Assembly (NCBI GenBank): GCA_014529385.2
Contig: CM043964.1
Coordinates: 108,478,587 to 108,538,586 of the forward strand
Origin: Adiantum capillus-veneris
Lineage: Eukaryota > Streptophyta > Polypodiopsida > Polypodiales > Pteridaceae
Direction of reading: 5' to 3'
DNA: 60,000 nucleotides
Positions 33,431 through 43,947 of the stretch are shown here, piece by piece. The notes under the pieces are model-generated. The model had not been told where the DNA came from and searched no databases. It saw nothing but the letters and a program-made list of their open reading frames with translations. The translations under genes and the position numbers were made by a program. Each line of letters begins with the position of its first letter. Position 1 is the first letter of the stretch.

Positions 33431-33988
33431 CTAATTTTTCATTTTTGAACTTGGGGCATCGTTTTTTGGCTCTTCAATTATGGGTTCATTCATCATTCTT
33501 TGAGCTTGGGCTCGTGTCACTGCCTGAATAGGTATTACTGTCTCATTTTCTGACCCTCCACTGGAAGGCATTGCTTCCAGCATGTTCAAGGTAGTTTTTG
33601 CTCCTTTGCTCGGGTTCTTAGGGCAATCAGGGATCAAATGAGTAATTCCACACTCGGTGCAATATGCGTTGACTCTAATGATTTCATCATGAGGACAGTC
33701 TCTTAGCCAATGGTCTCCACCACACTTGTAGCAGGGTCCCTTAGGCTTTTGAGGTGCTCCTTGAGATCCTCTTTGTTGGTATGCATGTCTCTGCCCACCC
33801 ATGCCTCCGTTGGCTATGAACAACAATGTTCGTTCATCCAAGCTATATCTTCCTTCTCCTGCTGTCTGTGCAGCTGTTGGTGGTCCTGCACTTCCCATCA
33901 TGCTCCATGGTTCTGGCATTGGGGGTTCTTCCAGTGGATAATAGATAGGGATTTGCAGCATATCCATTGGGATCTTTGTAATATGCAT
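33431..33988 (-). pseudogene. A2: gag nucleocapsid with two variant zinc knuckles
   Basis: Two knuckles in tandem: CYKCGGDHWLRDC (33695-33733) and CTECGITHLIPDC (33623-33661). Both have spacing CX2CX3HX4C, one residue shorter before the His than the classic CX2CX4HX4C. Upstream is a Pro/Met-rich segment and GRYSLDERTLLFIANGGMGG; downstream a basic tail. A3 has the same region at about 49890-50147, but its first knuckle has lost the first and last Cys. The region is in the same frame as the capsid-like part at 34211-34984. It would package element RNA. Confidence 0.78.
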
Positions 33989-34984
33989 GCATAGGCACCA
34001 AAGACTTCTCTTCTGGTTCAGTTACTGTTGGTGTGTATCTTATGCTAACTGGTCGTAATCCTGGTAGGGGTGGTTGCTACCCCAACACTGGTTGTGTTCT
34101 TTCTACACCTATAGGTCCTGTAGGTTGCCTACTTGATACCTAGGCATCGATGGAAGTTGAGGAGATGCTACCTGAGCCTAGGAATCATAAGGTCTCTCTC
34201 TCACATATCCCTAGTTATAATAACATTCCTCTGTCACATAGTTTGTCCATTTTTGTTCAATTGCACACCACTTTGGCTCTTTAGCTTGAGGTTTGGCATA
34301 CATGTTAATCTTTTTTAGCACTTCTTCTACAAGTTGCTCCTGCCTTACACTTACTTCTCCTTTCGGTGCTGTCTTAGCGGACTTGCTTCCACTTTGTTGT
34401 GAGGATGAATCATCGTCAAGATCCTTGAATTCACCCTCCTTGTAGACCGCACAATTGTCTACAAGGTAAAGAGCCTCCTTACTTAACTCATTTAACGTTG
34501 TGCTCCTCTTCATATGTAAGTCCTTCTAGAGAGCTGCATTCCTTAATCCTTGAATAAATATAAGCATAAGTCTGCTGGACTGAGTTGGTAGTTCTTCCAC
34601 AGGGCAGAACTTAACATATCTTTTTAGTCGTAGGGCTGCCTTTCACACAGATTCCCCTTCTTTCTGTTTGAATTTGTGGATTTGTGAGACAGTATTATGA
34701 GCTATCCCCCTTTGTGAGAATTCCTCAATAAACTCGTCAAACACCTCCTCCATAGACTCAAAGTCTCTATGCTCCACAGAGTCAAACCAAGTAGCAGCAT
34801 CCTCCTCTAGGGTCAGTCCAAACCCTGCAAATTGGGTAGGGAAGTCTAACACCTCTTCAGCTCTAACTACACACACAAAGGCTGCTACATGATCCCTAGG
34901 ATTTGTGTTTCCCGTGTATTTCTTGTTTACCCATTTTTGCACTTGAGAAGGTCTAATTCTACGATGGTCTACAAATCTCATCAT
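33989..34984 (-). pseudogene. A2: gag capsid-like region
   Basis: Reads RPSQVQKWVNKKYTGNTNPRD, FAGFGLTLEEDAATWFDSVEH, FDEFIEEFSQRGIAHNTVSQIHKFKQKEGESV, the pattern of retrotransposon gag (a Trp-Phe/helix block followed by FxxQ...E). It continues past a TGA at 34643-34645 into ALRLKRYVKF and KEALYLVDNCAVYKEG. A3 matches throughout (48151-48915). The frame is continuous to 33431 with several stops, mostly TAG or TGA. Confidence 0.78.
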
Positions 34985-35253
34985 TAGATCTCCTCGTCCT
35001 AATCAATATACCTCCTCTGGCCTTTGGTAGTGGGTGGGTTCCTCTCCCAATGGTGCTCCTAAGCCATAATTTCTAACGGTTCTTGCAAGAGATGGTTCAT
35101 CTCGTTGAACTCGTTCTATGGGTGGTCTTCCAGGCTTTGTTGACCCTTGAGTTTTTGGCTTACTCTCGCCTTGATACCATGAATAAAGTGGTGGTTCTTG
35201 TAAATCCCTTAGCCCTCGTGTGGCTGGATAACCATCTCGGTTTTGGTCTTGTT

Positions 35254-35739
35254 CTAATGTTGAACTCTGTCGAATCCATGCCTGTAATGATGGTTGGGTT
35301 GCTTGTTGGTTCGGGTTGAATGTGAGGTCGCGTCATATTCTTCTGAAAATGGATTTGTCGATTTGCTAGGGGTGTAGGAAACCCTTGGCACTTCTTCGGG
35401 GGCATGTGTTGATGTTTCTGGAACTTTTGCCTTTTCTACCTCCTTTCGGAGATTACGTTTGTATTCTCGCCCGTACCTATCAACAAAAACAATATCCTTC
35501 TCCATAGCAATTTCATAAGAGAATAAGTAAAGAACCTTGTCTTTGCTTAGTTCGTTTGGGTAGGGTTCTTTGCATCGAAAGTAAGAGACTATTCCCTTGC
35601 TCTCATGCTTGTAAATCCCCACATTCTCATTATAAGTAGAGACCCTGGTTGTTTTCTTATCATACATAAAAAGAGCTCCAGGTCGATCAATGTTTGGAGA
35701 CGGTTCTTGAGTTTCTGAAACCATTTTCCTTTTTGCCAC
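35254..35739 (-). pseudogene. A2: N-terminal domain ahead of gag, family-specific
   Basis: A 161-residue open frame starting MAKRKMVSETQEPS. Its core, NVGIYKHESKGIVSYFRCKEP, LSKDKVLYLFSYEIAMEKDIVFVDRYGREYKR, aligns with YVGLYNFNNGEQTLYYRCDEP and HKRLYVFTYTEGRSIQVVMMDKHGQKY of A3 (about 47640-47820). I do not recognise the fold; the alternation of hydrophobic residues suggests beta strands. The C-terminal part is Ser/Thr/Pro-rich and leads to the capsid-like region after a gap. Presence in both A2 and A3 implies selection while the family was active. Confidence 0.6.
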
Positions 35740-35874
35740 GTTATCTCCATATCTATTGTAATCCTCAGGGTTACTAACTATCAGATAGTGGTTCCCCTTT
35801 TCGTCTCAGAATCTATCTCCATCATCGACAGACAGACCATGGCAGAGTTCATTCACCTGAAACCATGAGTAGAA

Positions 35875-35905
<31 letters not shown>

Positions 35906-36936
35906 TGACAATAACATAGGTGTGTGTGTGTACTCCCCTCAAACAATTATCAGTGTGAGATAGAGTAGAACTCGACCAAACAATAAAGGGTTTTCTTACC
36001 ATTTTATTTCATGGCAGTGTCTATAACCCATACAATGATGACAAGTGACAAGCATGACAATGATTGACAACAAGTAATGTAAAAGGCGGCTTGAACTAGA
36101 AAGTATATGATTATGTTGACAAACAAAACATGAGAAATCTAGAACACTCATCATGCAAAGATTCTCTAATTGATGATGTAAAGTGGTCACCGTTGGCAAA
36201 CTTGTCGATGTTTGATGCCATGTATGAATCTTCAACTCCGAATTATTGGTCACGGTAGAAAACTTGCTTTTCGTGTCCTTGTCATTAAGCTTTTGATAAC
36301 CACAATAGCGCTTTGATATGAGCTTAATCACCACCATCATCAAGCTTGAAGTCGTAGACTTGTGGTGTCTGAGACGCGTATAATTTTTTTTTGCTATTTA
36401 TGCCTCGGTGATGCATAAACACCGTTGTGAATCAGCTATTGACTGCGTTTGAAGATGTTGCCTTTTGATAGGCTGCAAACACTTCTCGCAAATTCTCATT
36501 CTGCCTCCTACTGCAAATCAAGTATCGAGCACTGAGTGCAGAGTCGGAATGTACCCAAGGACTATTTTGTGTTAATAAAAATAGCAACCTATAGCTCTGA
36601 CCGTCGGCTATCGTTCTGCAACACCACGAGTAGCTCTATGCAACACCGCGAGCAGTGAGTAGGGAGGCCTTGTCTAGTGATGAAGCTCCCAGGCTCTGAA
36701 GCGCTGTGTCTTTGTGATCACCAAACCATGCAGCTTTGCAATTGGCAGCAGTTTAGAACACAGTGCTTGTCAAATCTATTGGTGGAAAGAGCTCCTCTCC
36801 TCCTTGCTTTGGCGGCCCACATTTTCTTGCATGTGGTTGCACAGTTGCGTCTCTGTAAACCCCTCAGCACCTCCAACTTTGTGTGCCTCCGAGAGCAGCA
36901 CCTTCAGACATTATGCCCGCCACGAGAGATCACCTA
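35740..36936 (-). other. A2 leader, no recognised gene
   Basis: About 1.2 kb between the primer binding site and the first coding block. It contains a 28-bp C run and short unremarkable open frames. Unlike the A3 leader I see no spaced palindromes here. Confidence 0.5.
35877..35904. repeat. (C)28 homopolymer
   Basis: An uninterrupted run of 28 C residues in the A2 leader. Confidence 0.9.
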
Positions 36937-36948
36937 GCTCTGATACCA
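36937..36948 (-). promoter_or_regulatory. primer binding site, initiator tRNA-Met type (A2)
   Basis: The minus strand reads TGGTATCAGAGC, the standard plant retrotransposon primer site complementary to the 3' end of initiator tRNA-Met, two bases after an LTR end CCCCACA at 36951. It sets the 5' end and strand of A2. Confidence 0.85.
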
Positions 36949-37014
36949 GCTGTGGGGCCTTGTTTTATGGAGGATGACGCGGGAGGGGGTTCATGGCGAG
37001 GAAGAAGGTGCAAC

Positions 37015-37018
<4 letters not shown>

Positions 37019-37107
<89 letters not shown>
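37019..37107. repeat. (AG)n microsatellite, about 44 units
   Basis: A perfect AG run in the A2 LTR just left of the LINE insertion. Confidence 0.95.
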
Positions 37108-37111
<4 letters not shown>

Positions 37112-37130
37112 ATACACAAAGAAGCAGTAG

Positions 37131-37139
37131 AACACGCTA
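37131..37139. repeat. LINE target site duplication, left copy
   Basis: AACACGCTA immediately before the LINE 5' end; the same nine bases follow the poly(A) at 43939-43947, where the first two A residues overlap the A run. Confidence 0.8.
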
Positions 37140-37413
37140 CTTGGGCTCGCTACTGCTGCTCGCCCCCCCCTTGCTGCGCCATCGCTACCTTTCCCCCCCC
37201 CCCCCCCCCCGCCCCACACCCCCCCCCCCCCAGCCCCTACGCGTTGCCCCTCAGCCCACCCGCTACCCCCCCCTATCTGCACGTTGCCCCAAAGGCTGCC
37301 CGCAGCTCGCTGCCCTCCTCTCGCTTTGCCTTCCCCAATCCTTCCCCCCGCTCGCTGCTGCTTGTGCACCCGCACATTGCACGGCTGCCCTCTTCGTCCT
37401 CGCCGTCCCCCCA

Positions 37414-37448
<35 letters not shown>

Positions 37449-37559
37449 TATCCTCTTCGCTCCCGAAGGCCCTCTGCACCTGGCTCGGCACCTGCCTGGC
37501 TGACTTGTTTGCAGGTTTTTTCTTCACCGCCCGCTTCTTCGACTCAGCAGTAGACACAG
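37140..37559 (+). promoter_or_regulatory. LINE 5' UTR / putative internal promoter, C-rich
   Basis: About 420 bp with pyrimidine-rich composition and C runs, including 18 C at 37193-37210 and 34 C at 37415-37448. L1-type elements carry their promoter here; no specific box is recognised. Confidence 0.5.
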
Positions 37560-39467
37560 ATGGAGGCTCCAGCTTCACCACAGAGGGACTCGCCTGAAGC
37601 CCCCTCGCCCAACCCCGCTGAGCCCACCATTCGACTTGCTCTTTTGCCGACAGAGCAAGCGAGCCTTGCCGCAGAGGTAGAATGCTTGCAGGCAACTTCT
37701 GTCATCTACAAGGTTCTCGGCACTCGTCCTAGCAGAGGAGAGCTGCGAGACCTTCTCCAGGTCCGCCTCCTTGCAGAGGTGGGCAAGATCTTGGATGTCT
37801 AGATTATCGGACGGGGGTACTACCAGATTGAGTTCGAGACTTGCGATATGGCCTCCAAGGTCATAGCTATGAGTCCATTGGCCATCCGAGCATCACGTGC
37901 CCACTTTCGACAGTGGCGACATGGTTTTGACCCGACTTCGGATGTGCTAGTAGAGGAGGCGGACATCCCCATCTCAGTCTGCTTTCCGGGTTTACAGAGG
38001 GAGTACCTTCCACTTATCTCCAGGATTGGCTCCGCCATCGGGACTGTCCTAGAGACACCTCGTACGGCAGCATCAGTAGCTGCCAAGGCGGCTGGCATCC
38101 CTTCAGTTTGAGTTTTGGTTAGAAATACCCACACGCTCCCGAAGGTCATCCTTCTTCCTCGGGTGAGTGGGGGTTGGTTTAGACAGAGTGTGGAGTGCTT
38201 GGGTCTCCCGAACCAGTGCTTCATTTGCAGACAGATGTGCCACCTAGCGAAGGCCTGTCCACGGAGGAGACCATGACCCGCACCTCAGCCTCAGCCCCAG
38301 CCTGCCAAGGCTGGGTCACAGCCATAGCCAACGACATAGCGCACAGATTCAGCGCCAACCTCCGAGCCTGGGGCTCCAGCGGAGGAGGGGTGGCAGAAAG
38401 CCTGTGGCCGTTGACGCCAGGGGCCACAGGGACAGCCTGGCAGTCAGAGTGGCCCTCAGGTGCCTACTCAGTAGCAGTGGGTTCCCACGGGGAACCGCTT
38501 TGGTCCTCTTGAGTAGGAGGAGCCCCCTACGCCAGCCTCCACCTCCGCTTCACCCTCGCCAGCCGCTTCGCCTTCCGATCTCCCCTCCTCCTCCTCATCC
38601 CCTCCCCCGCCCTCTGCTCCCGTCCACTCCCCACCTCGCCCCCCCCATGTCTCTGTCGCCCCACCCCGTTTCTCTTCTCCCCCGCCCCCCCCAGCCCCTT
38701 CTCCTCCTCCTCCTACTTCAGTACCACAGTCGGCTCAGGAGACTGGTCCCTCGCCGGCGGCTAGGAGATCTCTTGGCAGCACCTTTGCCGCGAGTCGCCT
38801 AGCGAGAGAGGGTCAACCCTTCATGCGGCCCCCTCTGCAAATTCAGACATCTTCTCTTGCAGCTATCCCTTGTGGTTTGACGAGCATTGACCTCCGACGC
38901 CGCTGGGATTTCTTCGATTACGGGTTCACTCGCTTTCTCGGCGATTCCGCAGCAGACCAGGAGGTAGCCTGCTTCAGAGTCCACGCTTTGTTCCTCGCCG
39001 CTAGGGGGACAGAGGCCTTGGACTTAGCATTTGGTTTCTCCTTCCCCATCTATGGTAGGACTGAGACAGAGTGGTCCCTCAACTCACTGGTGGGATGGTT
39101 GCATACACAGGTTCTTGAGTTCTCTCACCACATGGGAGAACTTGGCGTTACAGACTTGCTGCAGACTTTGTGGCCACTGGCCAAGTTTGCGGTGACACCC
39201 CCAGACTCAGCAGGATGTAGACACATTGTGGTGTACTGTTTTGCTGATACGCAGTGTTTGCCTTGCTATGTATACATCCATGAGGACTCCTGGACAGAGG
39301 AGGTTGCTTTACGCACGGCTCGCTCTGCTTGGGCTTGGACCAGGCACTCACTGCAATCTCGCCTATCTAGAGGACGCTCGGATGCGGATTACTCCCCATC
39401 CAAGCTAGCCTCGAAGATAGCTCGTCTTGTTGTTGCGACAACATCTGTTCTCTCTCGCTCCCCATGA
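37560..39467 (+). pseudogene. LINE ORF1 (RNA-binding protein), broken by stops
   Basis: One frame of 635 codons from ATG 37560, starting MEAPASPQRDSPE. The N-terminal ~180 residues contain YYQIEFETCDMASKVIAM and a following globular part, as in plant LINE ORF1 (DUF4283-like). A CX2CX4HX4C knuckle (CFICRQMCHLAKAC) lies at about 38217-38258. A long Pro/Ser-rich linker follows, then a C-terminal globular region (FGFSFPIYGRTETEWSLNSL). The frame is never shifted, but eight stops occur at 37800, 38109, 38274, 38325, 38337, 38412, 38472 and 38514; all are TAG or TGA. Its stop TGA overlaps the ORF2 ATG. ORF1 would coat the LINE RNA. Confidence 0.82.
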
Positions 39468-42400
39468 GGATCTTCTCGTGGAACGTGCAGGGACTAGGTG
39501 GGCCCCAGTTTCAGCGACAGCGGGGCCGATTGCGTCAGGAGCTTCAGCGTTGCCTTGTGGGAGGAGAGATTGATCTCCTTATGCTTCAGGAGCACCATTT
39601 GTCTGAGAGTCGCATTCGGCGATGTGATCAGATTTTGCGTGGACGCTATGATACCTTTTGGTCAGCTGCTTTTGGACCTGGAGGCATCCAAGGAGGGGTA
39701 TGTAGGACTATTGCGGACTCATTGCAGCAGACCATTGTGGGCAGAGGGATTATTGTGCCAGGCAGGGCTCAGTGGATTACTATGCAGGTTCAGGGTGTCC
39801 ATGTGGGTTTCCTGAACATCTATGCGCCCAATGTGGCGAGTGCTCGTGCAGAGTTTTGGTCACAGATTGTTGAGTCTTTGCCACATGCTGACCAGTGGTG
39901 TGTAGGAGGGGACTTCAACATGTTGGAGGACCCTTCTGATAGGATCGGAGGCAGCCATGCTACTGTGCATGGAGTCGAGTTAGCAGCTTGGGAGAGGTTG
40001 TGTATGACTTTGAGGGTCTCAGATACATGGCAGCATTCTAGCTTTGTGAGGCCTCCAGAGAGTCTTGCCTTCTCTAGATCAGACCGCAGAGTGGGAGGAG
40101 TGAATCTATCGCGCATAGATCGCTTCTACACTAGTGACCACTTTAGTGACTTGGGGGGATCAGTGGGAATCCTGGCAGGGACATCCTTCTCGGACCATGC
40201 ACCAGTGATCCTCACAGTGGTAGACAGGCAGAGGAGTGGGAGCACGATGCTTCGCATCCCAGAGCGGGTCTTGTTGGACTCAACACTCAGAGAGAGGGTC
40301 GAGGCTCTATGGACAGAGGGCAAGGACATCAAGGCTCCACCTGCAGATAGAGTGGCCTCAGGCCTAGCTCGGCTTAGCCACTTCTTTCTCCAAGAGTCTC
40401 TGGCTCGACGAGCTACAGCGAGAGAGGAGGAGCAGCATCTCAGACGAGGCATTGCTTCACTACAGAGGATGCAGGAGCAGCATCTAGACAGTCCATGGTT
40501 GGAGGAGCAGTTAGAGAAGGCTTGACAGGAGCTTGCTTGCACAGAGGAGAGGCGCCATGAGTTTGCCTTTCATCGACAGGCATCTCAGTGGACTCAGGTG
40601 GGTGACAGAGTGACAGGTGCGTTTTTTGAGACAGTGGGACCTCGGCACTCGCATGCCAAGGTCAATTAGTTGAGGAGACCAGATGGGTCAGTTGTTTGTG
40701 AGCCAGAGGATATGCGTGCAGTTGCTACTGACTTTTACCGTGAGCTACTGTCGGCCGAGCCCGAGTCAGAGAGACAGGTGGCATGCAGGGAGCAAGTTTG
40801 GGCACAGATGCCTTGTCTTGTGACTGAGGAGATGCGCCAGAGGCTAGAGATACCTCTTCAGCTTGAGGAGCTGCACACGGCTCTTAGGGCCCTCCCTCGT
40901 GGTAGCTATCCAGGTGAGGATGGGCTGACTCCCAGCTTCTTCTTAGAGTATTGGGACCTGCTTGGCCCAGATCTTTGTAGTGCCTTTCAGTATATTCTGC
41001 ACACAGGAGTGATTCCGGATAGCATGAGTGAGGGCCTGATTTACCTCATTCCAAAGGAGGGTGGCTCCTTGGATGAGATTCGACAGTGGCGCCCCATCAC
41101 CATTCTCAACTCAGCCTACAAAATTCTTGCCAAGGCTCTGAGTTTGAGGATTCAGCCACTTTTGGAGAGCCTTATACATGGGACTCAGATAGGTTTTGTC
41201 AAGGAACGCAGTATCCTTGACAACATCTTCACTTTTTGGGAGGCTTTTGTCCTTGCACGGCTCCGTGGGGAGGACCTTGTGATTCTTCTTCTCGATTTTG
41301 AGAAGGCATATGACAGAGTTGACCGGGACTTTCTATAAGGCACGCTACTCAGGATGGGCTTCTCAGATGCTTGGATAGATAGGCTCACAGTCAGGTGCTG
41401 TTGGCAGGAGGTAGAGGTGAGCGCTTCATGCTCACACGTTCGGTCAGACAGGGCTGTCCTCTTGCCCCTTTTCTCTTTCTATTCTATGCGGAGGCGATGA
41501 GCAGATTTTTGGTGTCACAACAGGTTGGTTTGAGAGGCTTAGCACTCCCTATACGAGGAGATGAGCTTCTGGACGCTGAGTTTGTTGACGACGCAGCCTT
41601 GTACTTAGAGGGCTAGGAGGCCAATCTACACAGATGTGAGCAGGCTTTGGAGACCTTCTGCTGTGCATCGGATGCATTGATCAACTGGAGAAAGACAGTG
41701 GCTTTCTCGGTTGACAATGCTCTTGTGCCAGATTGGATTCCAGGAGAGGGTTTCAGGTGGATTCCTCCAGGGACTGCAGTTCGGTACTTGGGCTGTCAAG
41801 TTGGTCTGGACTTGTCCCCCGAGAAGTAGATTGCTCCTCTTCTCCTCTCCATCAGGAGAAAGCTCTTACATTGGAGCTCAACACGACTTTCGCTGGCTGG
41901 TAGAGTAGTAGTTGCCAACCAGGTGTTGTTGGCGACTATGTGGTACATCACTTCTTGCTGGATCTTCTCGAGTTCTTGTATCAGCCAGGTAGAGAGGCTG
42001 ATCAGAAACTTCCTTTGGTCAGGTCGCGATACTCAGATTGCCCGAGCCAAGGTGGCTTGGTCGGTCATCACACTTCCTTGTTCTCAGGGAGGGCTTGGGA
42101 TCATTGATCCTGCACAACAGAGCAGAGCCCTTCTTGGGAAGTTTGTCGTCAGAGGACTTCTTCCAGGCGAGGAGCCCTGGAAGGAATTCTTGTCGCAGAG
42201 GCTTCGTGCCAGGGTGCCTCAGTCAGGAGGTCCTTGGAAACCTTCGACCAGATGGATCTTTTCAGAGCTGCGCCGAGTTGGTTTGAGCAGGAGAGTGGAG
42301 GACAGATTCATTGTGAGTTTGCTTCGATCTTGGGAGCTATTACGGCGTGGCCTAGAGCAGAGACAACCGACGTGCATGGAGGAGCGCCTACGGTAGCCCC

Positions 42401-43794
42401 TCGTCTGGAACCCCATGGTTAGCACTCAAAGAGGCCACTTGGTTGGGAGTCGGCCTCATGTTTCTTGGGGTCCCATGGCGGTAGGTCCAGCGTGTTCTCT
42501 AGGTGACTGGCTAGAGTTCACAGGTTTTTCAGAGGAGGTGCACGCTGTCCAGCTGCAGGGCATGAGAGGGGTGCAGAGCATGTGTCAGGACATCTCAGAG
42601 TCAGTTCCAGCTGAGTGGCTCACGCATCTTGAGCCACTAGCACCCCGGTGGATGGGAGCCTTCACACGACTGGAGGTTCTCATTTCAGTCAGGGCTTGCT
42701 CAGAGACTGTCCCAGCCCTGTTCTTCGAGCTTCAGGGTAGGGGACGATTACAGCGAGTTGCAGTAGAGGCCCTGTAGGTAGCAGAGTGCTGTTTCCAGAG
42801 GATCCGAGTTGTGGGAATCTGTGGGAGGACTTGCGTCATAGACCCTGACCCAGCCGCTCTTGAGACTGGACACTGGAGGCTATGGGCTTGGGAGTGGTGT
42901 CCACTGGCACGAGTACAGTGGGATCTTGGTGAGTGGCTATGGAGGGACCCCTTCTCTTCTTCCGACCGCCCAGGAGTCCCCTTCTTTCAGTACACTGTTC
43001 AGCTTGGACGTCATATACTTACAGCACACAGAGAGGCCCGCCCCGCTGCATCACGTCATTGGCAGGAGGAGGGCCTCACAGTTGAGTTCTTGGCAGCTTT
43101 GTGGCAGAGGCTGTGGGACTCCAAACAGCCGAGGTGAGTCACCTTGTTCTAGTGGCTGGTTGCACACAGAGCCACAGCAGTAGGGAGCTGGCTGGTGCAT
43201 AGTGGTCTCTCGGCCGCATATGCAGCCTGTGACCAGTTGGTGGAGAGTCAGCGTCACTGTCTTTGGGACTGTCCCTCGGCACAGCAGGTGCGGCTACATG
43301 TTCTTCGGTTGATGCCTGCCCTCTCCACGGCTCGACAGTACACTTGGGGGCCAGCGGCTTGGTCCACCCTCACGGGCCCAGCACTTCAGTTTGAGCTATC
43401 TTCCACCAGCAGGATGGTAGTGATACAGGGGGGGCGACCTACACTCTAGCTTGCTACAAAGATTACTCCACAGGAGTGGTGCAGTGAGAGAGAGGAGTGT
43501 TGGTAGCTCATCAGCGGCCTAGCTCTCTGGTTCATCTGGCACGCCCGCTGTTTCCGCATCTTTGAGGCTCGTCCTGTGCCACCAGCAGAGACTCTTCGTG
43601 ACTTTTGGCTAGAGTTGATCCATACTCTCAGAGGACAGCTTGAGGGACTACAGGGCAGCTCCGACCGCATGCGGGAGCGCCGCGAGGCTTTTCTTCGACT
43701 CTAGCACCCTGGACCTTTCTACACCATAGTCCAGGGGGTGCTCAAATGGCACTACTGTCCACCTGTGTGGCTCTTCCCTCCTCCCATCTCTTGA
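39464..43794 (+). pseudogene. LINE ORF2: endonuclease and reverse transcriptase, broken
   Basis: The ATG at 39464 shares bases with the ORF1 stop. The endonuclease is intact in motif: SWNVQGLG, LQEHHL (catalytic Glu), NIYAPN, GGDFNML, RIDRFYTS and SDHAPV. RT blocks: LIPKEGG, QWRPITILNSAYKILAK, TQIGFVKERSILDNI, LDFEKAYDRVD, then after a frameshift near 41390 RSVRQGCPLAPFLF and EFVDDAALYLEG (catalytic FVDD). The C-terminal ~650 residues include RVVVANQVLLATMWY, GGLGI and a zinc region HCLWDCPSAQ, ending IWHARCFRIF. Stops: 40523, 40667, 41336, 41614, 41827, 42394, 42775, 43135, 43150, 43447, 43504 and 43702. It would nick DNA and prime reverse transcription at the target. Confidence 0.88.
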
Positions 43795-43940
43795 TTTAGC
43801 CTCATTGTATATATGTTGTTTTTTCATTGGGAGAGTCTCCCCATCATGCTTGTTGTAGCCCTCTCTCGCAGAGGTGGATGTAGCCCTATGGGCAGTTTTC
43901 ATTAACTAATAGAAGGATCTTTTTCTCAAAAAAAAAAAAA
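43795..43940 (+). other. LINE 3' UTR and poly(A) tail
   Basis: After the ORF2 stop about 130 bp lead to AATAGAAGGATCTTTTTCTC and a run of 13 A at 43928-43940. The last two A residues overlap the target duplication. Confidence 0.8.
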
Positions 43941-43947
43941 CACGCTA

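Larger units (their letters stand above)
36951..37139 (-). mobile_element. A2 5' LTR, part next to the primer site
   Basis: Ends CCCCACA at 36951 next to the primer binding site. It contains an AG microsatellite of about 87 bp. The LINE entered at 37140; the LTR resumes at 43948 after the duplicated target. A plausible LTR start, TGTTGGGTATGC, is read on the minus strand from 44089, giving an LTR of about 340 bp without the LINE. Confidence 0.6.
37140..43938 (+). mobile_element. full-length L1-type LINE, about 6.8 kb, inactivated
   Basis: A complete plant L1-like element: C-rich 5' region, ORF1 with zinc knuckle, ORF2 with apurinic endonuclease and RT plus a C-terminal zinc region, a short 3' UTR and a poly(A) run, flanked by a 9-bp target duplication. 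It lies inside the 5' LTR of A2. Base composition is strikingly G+C rich relative to its surroundings. The frames are closed by 8 stops in ORF1 and 12 in ORF2, plus one frameshift. Confidence 0.9.

Noticed and set aside
36883-37503. 206-residue open frame with long RE and P runs
   Set aside because: Produced by the AG microsatellite and C runs read in frame; no conserved motif.
37140-43938. Host gene cluster suggested by the GC-rich open frames
   Set aside because: Endonuclease, RT, zinc knuckle, poly(A) and target duplication show a LINE.
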